NCBI GenBank assembly: GCA_026545765.1
Contig: CM048840.1
Span: 86,828,877-86,892,876, forward strand
Length of the DNA: 64,000 nt
Reading direction: 5' to 3'
Source: Plantago major
Lineage: Eukaryota > Streptophyta > Magnoliopsida > Lamiales > Plantaginaceae
Within the stretch, counting starts at the first letter, position 1, and each line of letters begins with the position of its first letter. A program made the translations under genes and the position numbers. This document shows positions 35,262 to 48,254 of the stretch, piece by piece. The notes under the pieces are model-generated. The model ran no database searches. It saw only the letters and a program-made list of their open reading frames with translations, and was not told where the DNA came from.

Positions 35262-38200
35262 ATGGGTAAAGCTACGAACTCTACACTCTTGTTGCAGAAG
35301 ATAGATAAAATCAACAAAATGAACATTCGATTTGAATGAATTGATAACCTAATCCTTGAATTTCAGGAGATAGAGGAGGTAGTAGTAGACCTGGCAAGAA
35401 ATTTAAGTTCACCAAAGAGGAATACAGAGCTGTTGTTCCTGATGACACCGACTCTCATTTCGGAGAGGACGATGACGATCGCGATGGTACTACTACTACT
35501 TCATTCTTTCTGCTATTTTCGATTCCTGCAATTGTTTCATTCAAATTCAATTTGTTTGTTTCTTTGTTTGTTTGTTTCAACAAAAAGGTGAGGGCAAAAA
35601 GAGGGATTTTACAAAATTGGAACTTAAACCCGACCACCCAAATCGGCCTCTATGGGCTTGTGCTGACGGTCGGATTTTCCTTGAAACTTTCTCCCCGCTT
35701 TACAAACAGGCCTATGATTTCCTCATCGCCATTGCCGAACCTGTTTGCAGGTATTCTACTCATTTCGATTTCTAGGCTAGGTGGTGTTTAACCTGTACTT
35801 TCGACTGTGTAGTTGCTAGGCGTGTTCATGCATCCATGTTTAGACTTTAGCTTTGGTAGGGGATAATCATCGAGATGTTGCAAGTTAGTTTTCCCATCCT
35901 TGGTTCTGGTCACCATTCTATTCAAGTTGGGCCAACAGGGAACTTTATCTTTGACAACAGAGATATTGGAGGAATATGCAGCAGAGATGAACACCTAAAA
36001 AGTTGCTCTCTTTCCTCACACGCATTGTTATTTTCAAGCCATTATAGCGCTCTGCCTGTGCACGCATCTGCATTATATCAAATGCACATTGCACTAATTT
36101 CTTTTGGAAACTACATGCTTTTAAATGAATTAAGAAGATGAAAACTATATGCTTCTGATTGTGACTTTCATTGGCTTGATTTGTTTTTTACTGAATCTGA
36201 TTGGTTTGATTATTGTTTCCTCTAACAGACCTGAGTCGATGCACGAGTACAACTTGACCCCGCATTCACTATACGCTGCTGTTTCAGTGGGTCTTGAGAC
36301 TGAGACAATTATATCTGTACTGAATAAATTGTCGAAGACAAAGCTTCCAAAGGAGATGATTGATTTTATTCATAATTCTACTACCAATTATGGTAAAGTG
36401 AAGCTTGTGCTCAAGAAGAATAAGTATTTTGTGGAGTCCCCATTCCCAGAGGCAAGGCATCTTGAACTATCTGCTAATGTTCTTTCAGACAACTTGAGAT
36501 TATAATGGTTAGATTTACGTTTTCAGGTATTGACAAAGTTGCTTAAGGATGAAGTTATCGGGCGAGCTAGATTATCCCATGAGGTATTGTACATGAGACA
36601 CCCCCCCACCCCCCTCAAAAAAACAAAAATAGATTTTGCTATTGTTCAAGATCAGATTGCCTGCAAGGGGCGCGCACACACACACACACAGTATATATTT
36701 ATTGACAAGGTTCAGAGAGAACTTGATGTTGTTGACTCAGGGAGCTCATGATGGTTTTACAATTGGAAAATCTGCTGCTGAAATAGAAGGTGTACATGAC
36801 GAGCTGCTTAATGAAGCTGAGTTGGCATCTGTAGCTGCAGAAAAGGAAACTCATGCTTTTGAAGTTGATCCCTCTCAGGTTGCTTGATGTTCTTCTGACA
36901 TGAATTGCAGTTAGGAACTTCAGTTATAAATGAGATTCTTATTTGATAAGTTTGATAATATCATTTCAAGCAATACAACATTAAATAGTTTTTTTACAGG
37001 TAGAAAATGTGAAGCAGCGTTGTTTGCCCAATGCTTTAAATTATCCCATGCTGGAGGAGTATGACTTCAAAAATGACCCGGTAAGTGACCATCGGTGTCA
37101 TTTTTAATCAGGAGCCCAAGTTAAAAATAATGTAATATGATGTTGCTTGCCGGAACAGCTGATGAGAATATTGCTGCAATTTGAGTAGTTCCATCTACTG
37201 TTGGAATATTGCAGGTTAATCCTGATCTTGAGGTTGAATTGAAGCCTCATGCTCAACCACGTCCCTATCAGGAAAAGAGTCTTAGTAAGATGTTTGGAAA
37301 CGGTGAGGGACCCCCCAGCCTGTTAGGATCATCCTTCTGTGTCTCCAGTTGCTGCATATCTCTGTCTGCTATTCCCTTTGGGATTCACTTTTTGTGAAAA
37401 TGACTTGAAGCTGACATATATTATGAAAAAGTTTAAGGGGTAGATCCATTGGGCATTTAATAGAAGTGTCATTACGACAGTTATACTTGTCAGGTCTATG
37501 AAATATAGAAAATATTATCTGGAACTCTTTTCCTCACGTCTTCTTATCATCTATAGTCTATACTTTGAACATGTTGCATGCCAAAGAATCTCCATGGCTT
37601 TTTAGAAGCAGAAATTTCTTTGATGTTCTTTGAGTCGCCTCTGTATTTTTTCGTGGAAGCACTGTGTAAAATGTTTAACATACCAAGTCACTTTCAGACA
37701 GTGTCTTTCTTTCTTGTTTATTGCCATGATTTTGTTCCCCACCAGGGGGGGTGGGGGTGAGTAGCTAGGTGGGTTCAAATATCTGCACAAGTGGCAAGTA
37801 TGTTTTTCCTTACTCTCTGTGCTGTAGATTATGAACCCATGCTCCTGCTTCTCTTCGATAGAGCTTATTCAAAGCTTCATGTGATCTCATCTTCATTTCT
37901 TGTTGACGTCTATAGCTCTATGCATGACATATGAGCTTGTCATGTGACAGGCCTGAATTTTCTTGCACACTTATGCGTACGGATTATTGTATCTCTGTCA
38001 TTTCAGGCAGAGCTCGATCGGGCATTATTGTGTTACCATGTGGTGCTGGTAAGTCTTTAGTGGGCGTTTCTGCTGCCTGTAGAATAAGAAAGAGCTGTCT
38101 TTGTCTGGCGACAAATGCTGTCTCTGTGGATCAGTGGGCTTTCCAGTTCAAGTTATGGTCAACCATAAGAGAGGAGAATATTGTTCGTTTCACATCTGAT

Positions 38201-41200
38201 AGCAAAGAGAGATTTCGTGGCAATGCCGGGGTGGTGGTGACGACGTACAATATGATTGCATTTGGTGGGAAACGTTCGGAAGAAGCGGAAAAGATTATTG
38301 AAGACATAAGAAACCGAGAATGGGGATTACTCCTCATGGACGAGGTATTCCCCTTTATGTGTGGTTGTCATTTATTATGCCTGTGATTATGTTTTTGGGG
38401 AGTTTAGGGTGATATATAAGTTTCTCCAAACTTCAGGTGCACGTCGTTCCTGCTCACATGTTCAGGAAGGTCATTAGTTTGACGAAGTCCCACTGCAAGC
38501 TTGGACTTACTGGTATGCATTCAGCATGTCTTTTATGAAAAAAAAATTCAAGATTCCTTTTATTACCCTTAGTGTGACAATAAAAGATGATTGTTGTAAA
38601 CTAACTGATTTGCAGCAACACTTGTAAGAGAGGACGAGAGGATTACTGATTTGAATTTCCTCATTGGTCCGAAGTTGTATGAGGCAAATTGGTTAGATTT
38701 GGTGAAAGGAGGATTTATTGCAAATGTACAGTGCGCAGAAGTCTGGTGTCCAATGACTAAGGAGTTCTTTGCTGAATATCTGAAGAAGGAAAACTCAAAG
38801 AAGAAACAAGTAAGTTTTATTTATAAGAATATTTCTTTTGTCATCTTAATCCTTCTAATTTCAGCTATAATTAGAAGCTTTTACGTAATACTGCAATCAT
38901 AGCTGACTTTAGCATTATTTGAATAGATGCTCCAAATTTCCAAATCTTTGCAATTTCACGTTGTACGTAAAACAGCTTTATAGTAGTAATAGTAAGCTAG
39001 TAGACCCATATACTATCGATGTGCATGTAGAAATAACTAGAATCCTTTATCAATATGCAACTAAAGTACTTCGATTATAGGAAAAGTACGAGACCTTTTA
39101 ACTCAGTGTCTTCCAAAGTGACGAGTATGATTGCTGGACTTTTCATGTTTAATTTGGTCTTTCATATTTAGAGGGCCTTTCTAGTTATGTTGTTACTAGT
39201 GATTATTCACCATCCAATTGGTTACAGACCAGAAGTTTTTAGTTAATACTGTAATGCCTTCTAGGCAATGATCCTCTGCCTATTTGCTACAGAGGTAATG
39301 TACAATTATTACATTCTCCACCAATGTTCTTTTAAATTGGAGAGTTAAGCTAGCAATTATTTGCATTAACCATTCATTTAGCCAAAAAGAAATAAAGGTT
39401 TTGTCCACTTGTACTTTGCCTCTTCTAACTACTACTCTTTTAGGCTCTCTATGTGATGAATCCAAACAAATTTAGGGCATGCGAGTTCCTTATAAGGTTC
39501 CATGAAGAAAAGCGGGGTGATAAGATTATAGTTTTTGCGGACAATCTTTTTGCCTTGACGGAGTATGCTATGAAGCTGCGAAAACCTATGATCTATGGTG
39601 CCACCAGGTTTGTGCATTTTACTTGTGATATGAGATGCGCTTGTGCTGTGTGTATCCTATATCTCACGGTGTTTGGTGTCAAATTTTATAGCCATCCTGA
39701 AAGAACCAAAATCCTTGAAGCATTCAAAACCAGTCGAGATGTGAACACCATTTTCCTCTCAAAGGTATGTCCCATGCAATTTTTAAGCTAACAAACATAG
39801 CTGGTGGATGTGCACCCAATATATCTTCCTGTTTTTTATGCAGTCTCCTATATCTGCTAATTTAGGTGGACAGAATTTAATACGGTTCCTGTGATTATGC
39901 AGATGTGTTCACTTGCTAGAAACATGATCAGTGTTATGTCTTAGATTGAACTTGAAATTTGTGTAATCTCATATGCTTGGATTCTGTTTGTTCTGGAACC
40001 TACAGAGTTGCCTCACAAGTGTCATAATTGGAATGTACATGTCCGGCACACGATCAATTATGTAGTTTCCACTTTAGTTATCTTATGGGCATTATTATAC
40101 ATTACAATAACATTAATTACCTCAGACTCCGTATGTGTTTAGAATTTGACACTAATTTTTATACCTGAAACCACATGAGTTGGTCATTGATCATGCTATA
40201 GAAATGTTAGTGTTTTCTTGAGTTTATAAGGACACATATTTATCTCATGAGTAATTTGATGTATGACCATTGACCTTGTTGTCCCAATGTTTGAGGACTG
40301 AAGTACTGTATAAGTTATATTTATTATACTAATACCTTCATGTACAGGTGGGAGACAATTCTATAGATATACCAGAGGCAAATGTGATCATTCAAATTTC
40401 GTCCCATGCTGGTTCAAGGCGTCAAGAGGCTCAACGTCTTGGACGTATTCTGAGAGCTAAGGTAACCTATTCCTGGTTTCTCTAACATGTGCCCAGTTTG
40501 GAATTCCATCATTAGTTGGTTGTAATAAATGTGTTACGAATAAATTTTTGTTAGAGGAAGATGATGTTAATGGCAACACTTGTGCACATGATGATTGTGA
40601 TGATGTTTGTTACTTGGCAATATGAAAAATAAAGTTCCTCTCTGATTTTGGTTTGACAATGCTATAAGAGGCCTTTTGTTTAAATAAAGAATCTAAGATA
40701 AGGACTTTGTTGTTGTGTACTGTATTTTAAAAAAAAATGCTATGCTGACCTGAGACAAGCTAAAGTAAGAAACTAAGAAAGGTCAGAAAGGGGGCTTCTA
40801 TTTTAGGAGAGGAGACTGTATAATTTGGTTTAAGTTGGCTCCCATATGCTCTAGTAATTGTTAAATATCAATATAAAGCTGGTGTGACTAATCACAATGA
40901 TGTGCTCTTTCCCACAATGATACACACCTTTTGTTTTATTGCTAAAGCTATACAATTATAAACACCCCACATGTGAATTGAGGGTTTATTTTCCAAGTCT
41001 AGCAACATCTACCTAGTAGCAGGGGTGGATAGACGCTTAGGTCGGTGTAGGCAAGGGCATCCCCTGGATTTTTGCTGTGAAATTACTGTATAGTAGTTTA
41101 TCCTTTTTAACCACTTGATGGACACTTGCCCATGATTTTCGTTTTCAACATACAATTTTTCTCTTCATTTCTATCTTTAGCAAACCTCTAGTGATTCACT

Positions 41201-42805
41201 TTTACTTTTCCATTTTATTTACTTTTCCAATTTATTTCTCTTTAACTATTTCTCTTGAAAAAATGTTAAGAGTAATGTACCCATAAAGTTATTCTCTGCC
41301 AGAGGCAAATTATATTTACATTGCTGTTTCCTTAATAGTAAATTTTTGGTACATTAATGTTTGATTAATTACTTCCTGGCCCCGCCACAGCCTAGTGGTA
41401 TTATAGTACCATCTTATCATCACATAGTCGATAACATTGTTTTCACAATAATACTGTCAATAGGGAAAGCCACAGGACCGTGTAGCAGGAGGCAAGGAAG
41501 AGTACAATGCATTTTTTTACTCGCTTGTATCTACTGACACTCAGGTATGGAATTTATTCTTCTGTCAATAGCCTGTGAATGTTCGCATTAATTTTGAGTT
41601 CCTTAGATTTAACTTAATTTCATGCAGGAGATGTACTACTCAACAAAAAGGCAGCAGTTTTTAATTGATCAAGGTTACAGTTTCAAGGCAAGTGTATTTT
41701 TGGCTTGTCGAATAATTACTCTTATATATTCTTGCTTCTATACATTCTGATTTACCAAAAAAAAAGAAGGAAAACTTCCATTTTCCGAGGGAGTTATATT
41801 TGTGGTAATTTGAAGTGCTAGCTCGTAAAGTTGAACTGTATATTGATTGCAAGTATTGTTATTGGTTTTATAATTGTGAACTGCATGTTAACGCTAGTCT
41901 TTTTTTATTGCAGGTAATCACTGGCTTGCCTCCTCCCGACGAAGAACATCAACTAAGTTACGGGGAACCTGGGGAACAGAGGAAACTTCTTTTAAAGGTT
42001 GATGTTGTCTCCTTGTGTATTTTGAGTTATTTAATTTCTTCTAATCCTGATAGGCTGGTCTTTTTATTCAATACAGGTGTTAAACGCTGGTGATGATTTA
42101 GTTGGTTTGGAGCAACTGGAAGAAGATGCAGATGATATTGCCCTCCAAAAGGCCCGCCGCTCTGGTGGCTCCATGAGTGCCATGTCTGGGGCCAAAGGGA
42201 TGGTTTACATGGAATATAGGTATGCAACTTTCTTGGATTTTATAATATTTATCTTTGATTGCGGAACAACTTAAATTGTATGAAGTATGTGGGGTTAGGA
42301 GGGTTTTGTTGGACTTAATTTGAGGTTCAGCTAAAATGGTAAACCAATGTCAAGTTTGAATACGAATTAATCTTAAAACTATAAATGATAAAATATTTAA
42401 TTATATTATTTAACTTCACAATTCTAAATTTTCATTATGTAATTTAGTTAAACATTTAACCTACACAGTCATTGTCAAACTTGGAACTGGTTAACCATAG
42501 AGAGTCAATGTTCAACTGTTTCGGGTCAGAGGTAGTATTAACTTTGTAATGTGGTTTAATAAATGCACATTACAGCTGGTCCCAATCTTCTGGTAAATAG
42601 CTGGTCATGATCTTGTCTTTTCAAAGCGCAAGCTTTTCATGCTTTTTCTCTTCCTTCAATCGTCTTTCTGGAATTCTATTATCGGTGACTGATTATTATC
42701 TGGCTTTGTGGCAGCACGGGGCAGAGAAAGCCACACGGCCAAATGAAGAGTAAGCCTAAAGATCCAGCTAAGAGACACCAGCTGTTTAAGAAACGGTTTG
42801 TCTGA
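35262..42805 (+). CDS. XPB: XPB/ERCC3 DNA helicase, TFIIH subunit
   Basis: Nineteen coding exons: 35262-35265, 35367-35486, 35588-35750, 36229-36451, 36527-36583, 36741-36878, 37000-37080, 37215-37302, 38007-38344, 38437-38512, 38616-38809, 39444-39607, 39692-39764, 40348-40461, 41464-41544, 41628-41687, 41914-41997, 42077-42219 and 42715-42805. They sum to 2292 nt (763 aa), close to other plant XPB proteins. XPB is the 3'-5' ATPase/translocase of TFIIH, acting in the nucleus in promoter opening and nucleotide excision repair. Visible motifs are GAGKS (about 304-308), the DEVH box (403-406), the RED motif (434-436) and QRLGRILR (602-609). The N-terminus is short: a 4-nt first exon ATGG joins to give [13 protein letters not shown]. 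Two introns (36452-36526 and 41688-41913) use GC donors. No frame damage is visible. Confidence 0.96.
41020..41390. mobile_element. Short hAT-like insertion in XPB intron 14
   Basis: Begins CAGGGGTGGA and ends CCCCGCCACAG. Flanking 8-mers CCTAGTAG (41012-41019) and CCTAGTGG (41391-41398) match at 7 of 8 positions. It is 371 bp, non-coding and lies wholly inside the intron between exons 14 and 15. The assignment rests on the duplication length and the short imperfect terminal repeats. Confidence 0.6.
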
Positions 42806-43366
42806 TCAATTACTAACTGAAGGGTATTTATCTTGGAACACCTATTTGGCTGAGTTGGTAGTTTTCACATTGTAAAAATACATGAAAATAGTATAATAGC
42901 TTTCCTGTTATTTTATGTGCCACAGTTCAAGTCTTGATCTGTTGCTCCTTGTTCCGATGAGTACTTGTAACGATATGAAGATGCACATTGATACGTGAAG
43001 GTTCACGTGCGATGTACTTTTGATGTGTTTCAAATGGTGCCGTGGGTGATCAATCAGTAAATTATTGGCTGTAAGGATTCAATATACTACCATGTCTATT
43101 GACTAGATTTTTATGCAATGCAAGGAATTCTTCCATGGTTATATTTTGGAGAATATTCTTTAGCTGATAAACATCTTTATCCTTTAACACGACCGAGAAC
43201 TTGTGCCAATCTAAAATGTCGTTGAAAGGCAGGTCATAGTAATTTGAAAGAATTACTGCACGTAACCATAAAATGATTCATTCAACAGGAAAAACAGACT
43301 CATTTCCCTACATGATGAACAGCCAGAACTATATATGGCTATATGAGTAAGTCTTAGGTTATATAC
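42806..43366. other. XPB 3' region and spacer
   Basis: Likely the 3' untranslated region of XPB followed by AT-rich spacer. No other gene or repeat was recognised. Confidence 0.5.
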
Positions 43367-44597
43367 TCACCAGGAATGCATAACATAACGTATGGAATTT
43401 GCTGTGTTCGCACTATTGACCTGGAAGCCACGAGGGCATATACAGAACTTGTAGCTGTAAAATTTTGCTTGATATATTAGCCTGCCACTTGCCCTGTTAA
43501 ATCCGCGGTTTAAGATATCAAGTTCGGTATCATTTTGCCACTCACAAGCCAAAGTTACACTAACTTCGGAGTTTCTGTGACCTGCCCAGAAGCCCAGTTT
43601 AGTCCTGCAAAAACAGGCCTGTTCCTCCTTTTAATAATGCCACTCTCACTACTTGGCATCGAGGAAAGGCGATTCAATGGCATGGTATTTCTTTTGTAAT
43701 TCAACACTAGCATTGAAATGTAATCTTGAGGCGAAATCAAACCTTCTTCTTTGAGGCAGTTCAGTTGCTCAAGTGTTTTCAACAGGAAAAGGGTAATAGT
43801 CTGTTTCTGGTTCTAGTTTAGTGGAGTCCATCAATAGACTCTGCGATACCCATTCTCAGTAGATTATTTTACTCTGGTGACTGACCCTTCTTTTCCTTCA
43901 AGGGATAGCTCAAATTACGAGCTCCAATCTTGTAAACTTTAGCCCGCGACCTTAGTTTATACTTTGCAGCATAGAGCTTCGCAAGTGAACCCCTGATTAT
44001 GTACGAACAAAAATTAACTATCTTCTTCCTGTTGTCGGCATACATATACAACTCAACTATTGTTGAAACGAACTTACTCATTTGAACATATGTGTGAGCT
44101 CGAGTAGCATGAAACATCCTGAAACAAGGTTGTGGATCCGAATCCTATCTCCCTTCAGAAAACTCAACTTACGAAATTGTTTAATGCACTGCTTTAAGCT
44201 AGCCGTGTCTGACAGAAGCATCCCCACACCCTTCTCGCTGATGATCTTTCCACCAGCAGCCGTATGTCTTAGTGTAGGATACACAACTCTCCGGCATAAT
44301 GCCTTTAGTGATGTGCTCGGCCGGGAGGCTCTCATTGTCGAGTTTCAGCATGTACTTCTGATCACAAAACTCTATAAACTACTTTCTAAGAGTCGTTGCC
44401 TCTGCCCTTGGTCCTCTAACACCAATCAAGATGTGGCCTCCATGACGAACATAATCAATTTTCCTTGTTTTATCAGGACCACTTGTTGAGATGAATTCCG
44501 GCCAAGATGTATTTCCCTGTTCCGCTTCTCCTTCAGGCTCGTTTCGTATTACATCGGTTGTAAATTGGTGATAAAATTCCTTAATTTTGTGTTCCAT
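43367..44597 (-). pseudogene. Nuclear group II intron maturase (nMAT-like) fragment
   Basis: On the minus strand the frames read KIDYVRHGGHILIGVRGPRA (near 44420), then CRRVVYPTLRHTAAGGKIIS, LKQCIKQFRKLSFLKGDR, NRKKIVNFCSYIIRGSLAKL and KYKLRSRAKVYKIGARNLS. They end with EEGLISPQDYISMLVLNYKR and a Pro/Ser/Asn-rich tail. This is the C-terminal reverse-transcriptase edge and maturase domain of plant nuclear maturases, which splice mitochondrial group II introns. At least four frame shifts occur. A small deletion removes the usual residues before CRRVVYPT, and the N-terminal half is absent. It is a dead fragment. Which nMAT it came from cannot be decided here. Confidence 0.75.
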
Positions 44598-44758
44598 TCA
44601 TTGGTCCAGTTAATCAAGGCATATGTTAGACAAAAGGGGACTGAGGATTCCACAATGACCCCATGAAGGAAGTACCTGAGCTTCTTCTCGTGCAAAACCT
44701 AAAAAAATTTATCTAATCAATATGGATCTAGCTTCGGCTCATCCTCTGCCAGAACCAT

Positions 44759-44863
44759 CCAATTCCACTCTCATCCAGTGTAATTGATTGAGCATTGTTG
44801 TAATTCCATTCCATATCAAGAACCATGGCGGAGCTTGACCTTGAAATTGGGCAGAGGCTGACA
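44759..44863. repeat. Duplicated segment, copy 1
   Basis: About 105 bp starting CCAATTCCACTCTCATC and ending GGGCAGAGGCTGAC match 48988-49091 closely. This copy lies directly upstream of the TPR gene remnant and holds ATGGCGGAGCTTGACCTTGA. The same orientation is kept in the other copy. Confidence 0.85.
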
Positions 44864-44874
44864 CCCCATGGAAG

Positions 44875-46424
44875 ATGCGACGATTTTCTAGGGATATCCC
44901 AGCTTCAGAAAGGAAACCAAGAACTTCAAATGAGCGCTTCCATGCCATTCACAAGGCCCCCCTTGGAGACTCTCCATATGTCCGAGCTAAACAAGTTCAG
45001 GTATTCTATCAGTTCACAAATTCTCATTTTGGAAGTCGCCCCTTTCTTAATTTTGGGTTTTCGGTTCTGATTAGTTGACAGTATGGTGAATTGGATTTTT
45101 TTGTCAGATACAAGGGATATAAAAGATTTGTGATTCTTTGTATTGTATTGGACTATTGGGGTGCAAATAATGAATTCATATATAGTTGACATTATGATGA
45201 AATATGAATTGGGTTTTTGGTGGAAACAGGGGCTATGGATGCTTTGTAATTCATTTTATGGTAATGTGGGTGCTAACGATGTGTTCGATGAAATGCCCGA
45301 ATGCTTTTGCGTTTAATTTTTCATCATAAAAAAGACTTTAAACTTTGTCATTGCATCCGTTTATCCGTTGGCTAGTTGATTTGTGAGTTTGCATCTGTCT
45401 GTTGATTTGTTTGCTGATCATAACTCCGTGTTCAATAACACCTTCTTGATAAGGATCCAAGTAAGGCTTTTCACTATTTTGGCCAGCAATAAACTCTGGT
45501 GATCAATTCGAGAGTGCCCTAAAAGACATGGTTGGTGCTATGAGACAATTAGATCGGCCTGATGAGGCAATTGAAGCGATTAAATCGTTTCGCCATCTTT
45601 GCTCTCCTCAATCTCAAGAATCCATAGACAATTTGCTCTGTACAAGGTGAAGTATATCATTCTAAAAGTTGCTAGTAATTGAGGTTTATATAACGAGATT
45701 GATTAAGTTAGATGTTGTATGTGTTTAAAAGCAGGTGGCGGGCAAGTTTGAGGAAGAGATCGAAATGCTTCTACTGAAAGTGAACCAGGTTATTGTTTAT
45801 ATAAACTAAAAGCCGTGTTATTGCACCCTAAAAAAGATTCCATTTTCAGGTTGAGATTTGATCTTGCCTTAGCTTCTTTCTAAGTGTTACTGGTTGAAAT
45901 CTAAAGTATTCTCAATAACTAATGTGTTTCCTGGCAATTTGGTAATGTTTATAAAAGCTAATGTGTACCTCCACTTGTTTTTCCAATTTGTTATGATTGT
46001 CCATCTGCTCTCCAAGTCACACCTTGTAATCTAAACATATTGTCCTTGTGGCAGGAAATCGCTCTCGTTTGAATCAGATAAGAACAAGCAGTGCAATTTA
46101 GCACTGTGCTTGATGCATTTGAATAAACTAATTGAAGCCAAGTTTCTTCTCCAAGCGATTCGCCAATCTGACGACGGGCATATTGACGAGTTATATGCTA
46201 GATCGTATGAACGTGCTTCTCAGGCATATGCTTATATGGAATCACAAAGAATTCTTAATCATGTGAAGCTAGCAAAATTTAATTCTGGATGTTGTCGTCA
46301 ACAAAACCTTGATGGATTCCTGACGCCACCAGTGCCCTATTTTCTAAACAGGACGAATGGACTTCAAAATAATTTCGGAGACTCATCAGGTCCAGAAATC
46401 AAGTCAAGAATTAGAGTCTCTTAA
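44875..46424 (+). pseudogene. SDI/MS5 (POLLENLESS3)-like TPR protein remnant
   Basis: Exon 1 (44875-45000) gives MRRFSRDIPASERKPR and then FHAIHKAPLGDSPYVRAKQV, the family's start signature, and ends at a GTATTC donor. Exon 2 (about 45447-45645) encodes DKDPSKA, then FWPAINSGD and QLDRPDEAIEAIKSFRHLCS, but a 1-bp loss just after DKDPSKA shifts the frame. Short pieces at 45736-45788 (VAGKFEEEIEMLLLKVNQ) and 46056-46424 follow (ESDKNKQCNLALCLMHLNKL, then a divergent tail). The TPR block normally before DKNK (LGWAYLQ-type) is missing. These proteins act in sulphur-deficiency responses or male meiosis. This copy appears non-functional. Confidence 0.78.
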
Positions 46425-47142
46425 CCTCGACACTGGTGGTTATTTCACTCAACCTGAGAAAGCGGACCAAGAGGTTGAACGTTCACTGTGCTCTAATGAA
46501 AGAAAATATAAAAAAACACTGCACTTCAGTCTTCACCATTCAAAACCAAAGCTTTTCGATTTCGAAGGCCATTGATCTGGCGTTATAGAAAGATTTCAGG
46601 TTGAGGTAAAGTCACAGATTACAGGCTTTGGAGGATTTATTCAACTTGTTTGATTGGATGAAAAGATAGCTCATTAAGCCATTTGTTATCTGTAGAATAG
46701 AGTTTAAATGTCTACAGAAGTTCTATAAGAGCTACCTATGATTCTATAAATGATTCTGTTTCAATTTCCATTGTTTCTTCATTAATTTGCCATTTTACTC
46801 TGCTTGGTTCAAGTTGTTCATATGAAATATGAATATACACTTCACTTGTAACGTGTTCTTTCTTTTAACTTTTTTCGCAATTTAAGTAGGAGAGTCTCCA
46901 AAGAGCTACAAGAAAAGCATAAGAACTTAAAAGTAAATCTTTCTCAAAAGAAAACTTAAAAGTAGATATTACAATTGTACATATTATAAACTATTTGCAA
47001 AAAACAAAATTTGAATGAGTTCTTGAAAGATGTCCGGGCAAACCATGACCAATCTCTTGTCTAGTTTCCCACTTCATTAATACCTTCTCCTTCTCTTCCT
47101 GCGCCTATCATCACTATCACCATCACTAGATTCCGAACTTAC
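46425..47142. other. Spacer with no recognised feature
   Basis: AT-rich DNA following the TPR remnant. Possible continuing out-of-frame tail sequence extends to about 46575. No repeats or genes could be supported beyond that. Confidence 0.4.
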
Positions 47143-47415
47143 GAGTGAAATCAGATTTTATTGCGAAGTTGAGTTTGGTTTTTTTTTTTCCAAATTTACG
47201 TGGTTTTGGTAAAATTGCGGTAAATCTCTCCATAGATATGCGAATGACAAAATTCAAAATTCTTAGTAATCAAGACTCATATATATTTCCAACAGTATCG
47301 GCCATTAATCATGGTTCCTTACTAGTGAAATCAGATTTTATTGTGAAATTGAGTTAGTTTTGTGTTTTTGCCAGATTTAGCGTGGTTTTAGTAAAATTGC
47401 GGTAAATCTCTCCAA
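47143..47415. repeat. Direct repeat pair, about 90 bp each
   Basis: The motif GTGAAATCAGATTTTATTG followed by GTGGTTTTGGTAAAATTGCG and GGTAAATCTCTCC occurs at about 47143-47234 and again at about 47324-47415. The copies are diverged and separated by about 90 bp. Their origin is unknown. Confidence 0.75.
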
Positions 47416-48254
47416 AAGAAGAAACATAATCAAAACTCCAAACTGATAAGATCAAAACCAAATCCACAACTAAAACTCAGGCTGTATCCGCCCACTACTG
47501 ACCACTCAGCAAACCTGAACTGAGACCTAAACTGTAACAACTTACTACTGTCAAAACAACAAGCCAGAGCATATAAGACTCACAAATTGTCATCCATCAT
47601 CAAGCTTGCCACCGAATAATGATCAATATTAAGTACAGATTTTGGACTAATTTCCCAATCTGTGTAAGAATAGATCATAATCGACTTCGACTTTTAAGCC
47701 ACACCCACATGTTGTATTTTATTAGTTCGAACGTTAGCTTATCTTGGATTAACAAATCCACAGGAGCATCTTGAGTCTTGATGCATGAGGAGTTCCTTCA
47801 ATAGACAATGGTGTCATGTTTTCTCTGAAGCATCAACTCTTTTACATAAGTCCTCTCTAGCGAAAGGGTCGCAACAGATGGCTCTCATATGTACAGATGG
47901 ATTAGGATACCTGTATAAAATCAGATTCAACATAAGGCCCCCGATATAGGAATTGATCTAAAAGCTCAATTAATAACACAAAACATTCATGGCAATAACA
48001 GTCCGTTCCAAATATAGCATGATGATGAGCTAAAAATAGAACTTTTACTATTCTAGCGTATGCCTTAGTTATTTGTAATAGATCTACTGAAATTATTTAC
48101 TAAATAACCATATGATCATAGAATGGGCAATGCCATTCAACTATTTCTTGAGATCAAACATCTGATTTTTATGTTACCTCTGGTGTCCGAGACTAGATAA
48201 GTGACTGAGACTAAACGGAAGTATTGAGACCATAGGAGAAGATGCAGAGCTTAC
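47416..48254. other. Spacer with no recognised feature
   Basis: AT-rich non-coding DNA. No terminal repeats, splice-supported exons or RNA genes were recognised. Confidence 0.4.

Noticed and set aside
36149..36505. Single-exon protein with an N-terminal hydrophobic stretch
   Set aside because: The hydrophobic start is intron sequence running into XPB exon 4. The frame also reads past the exon end into the GC-donor intron.
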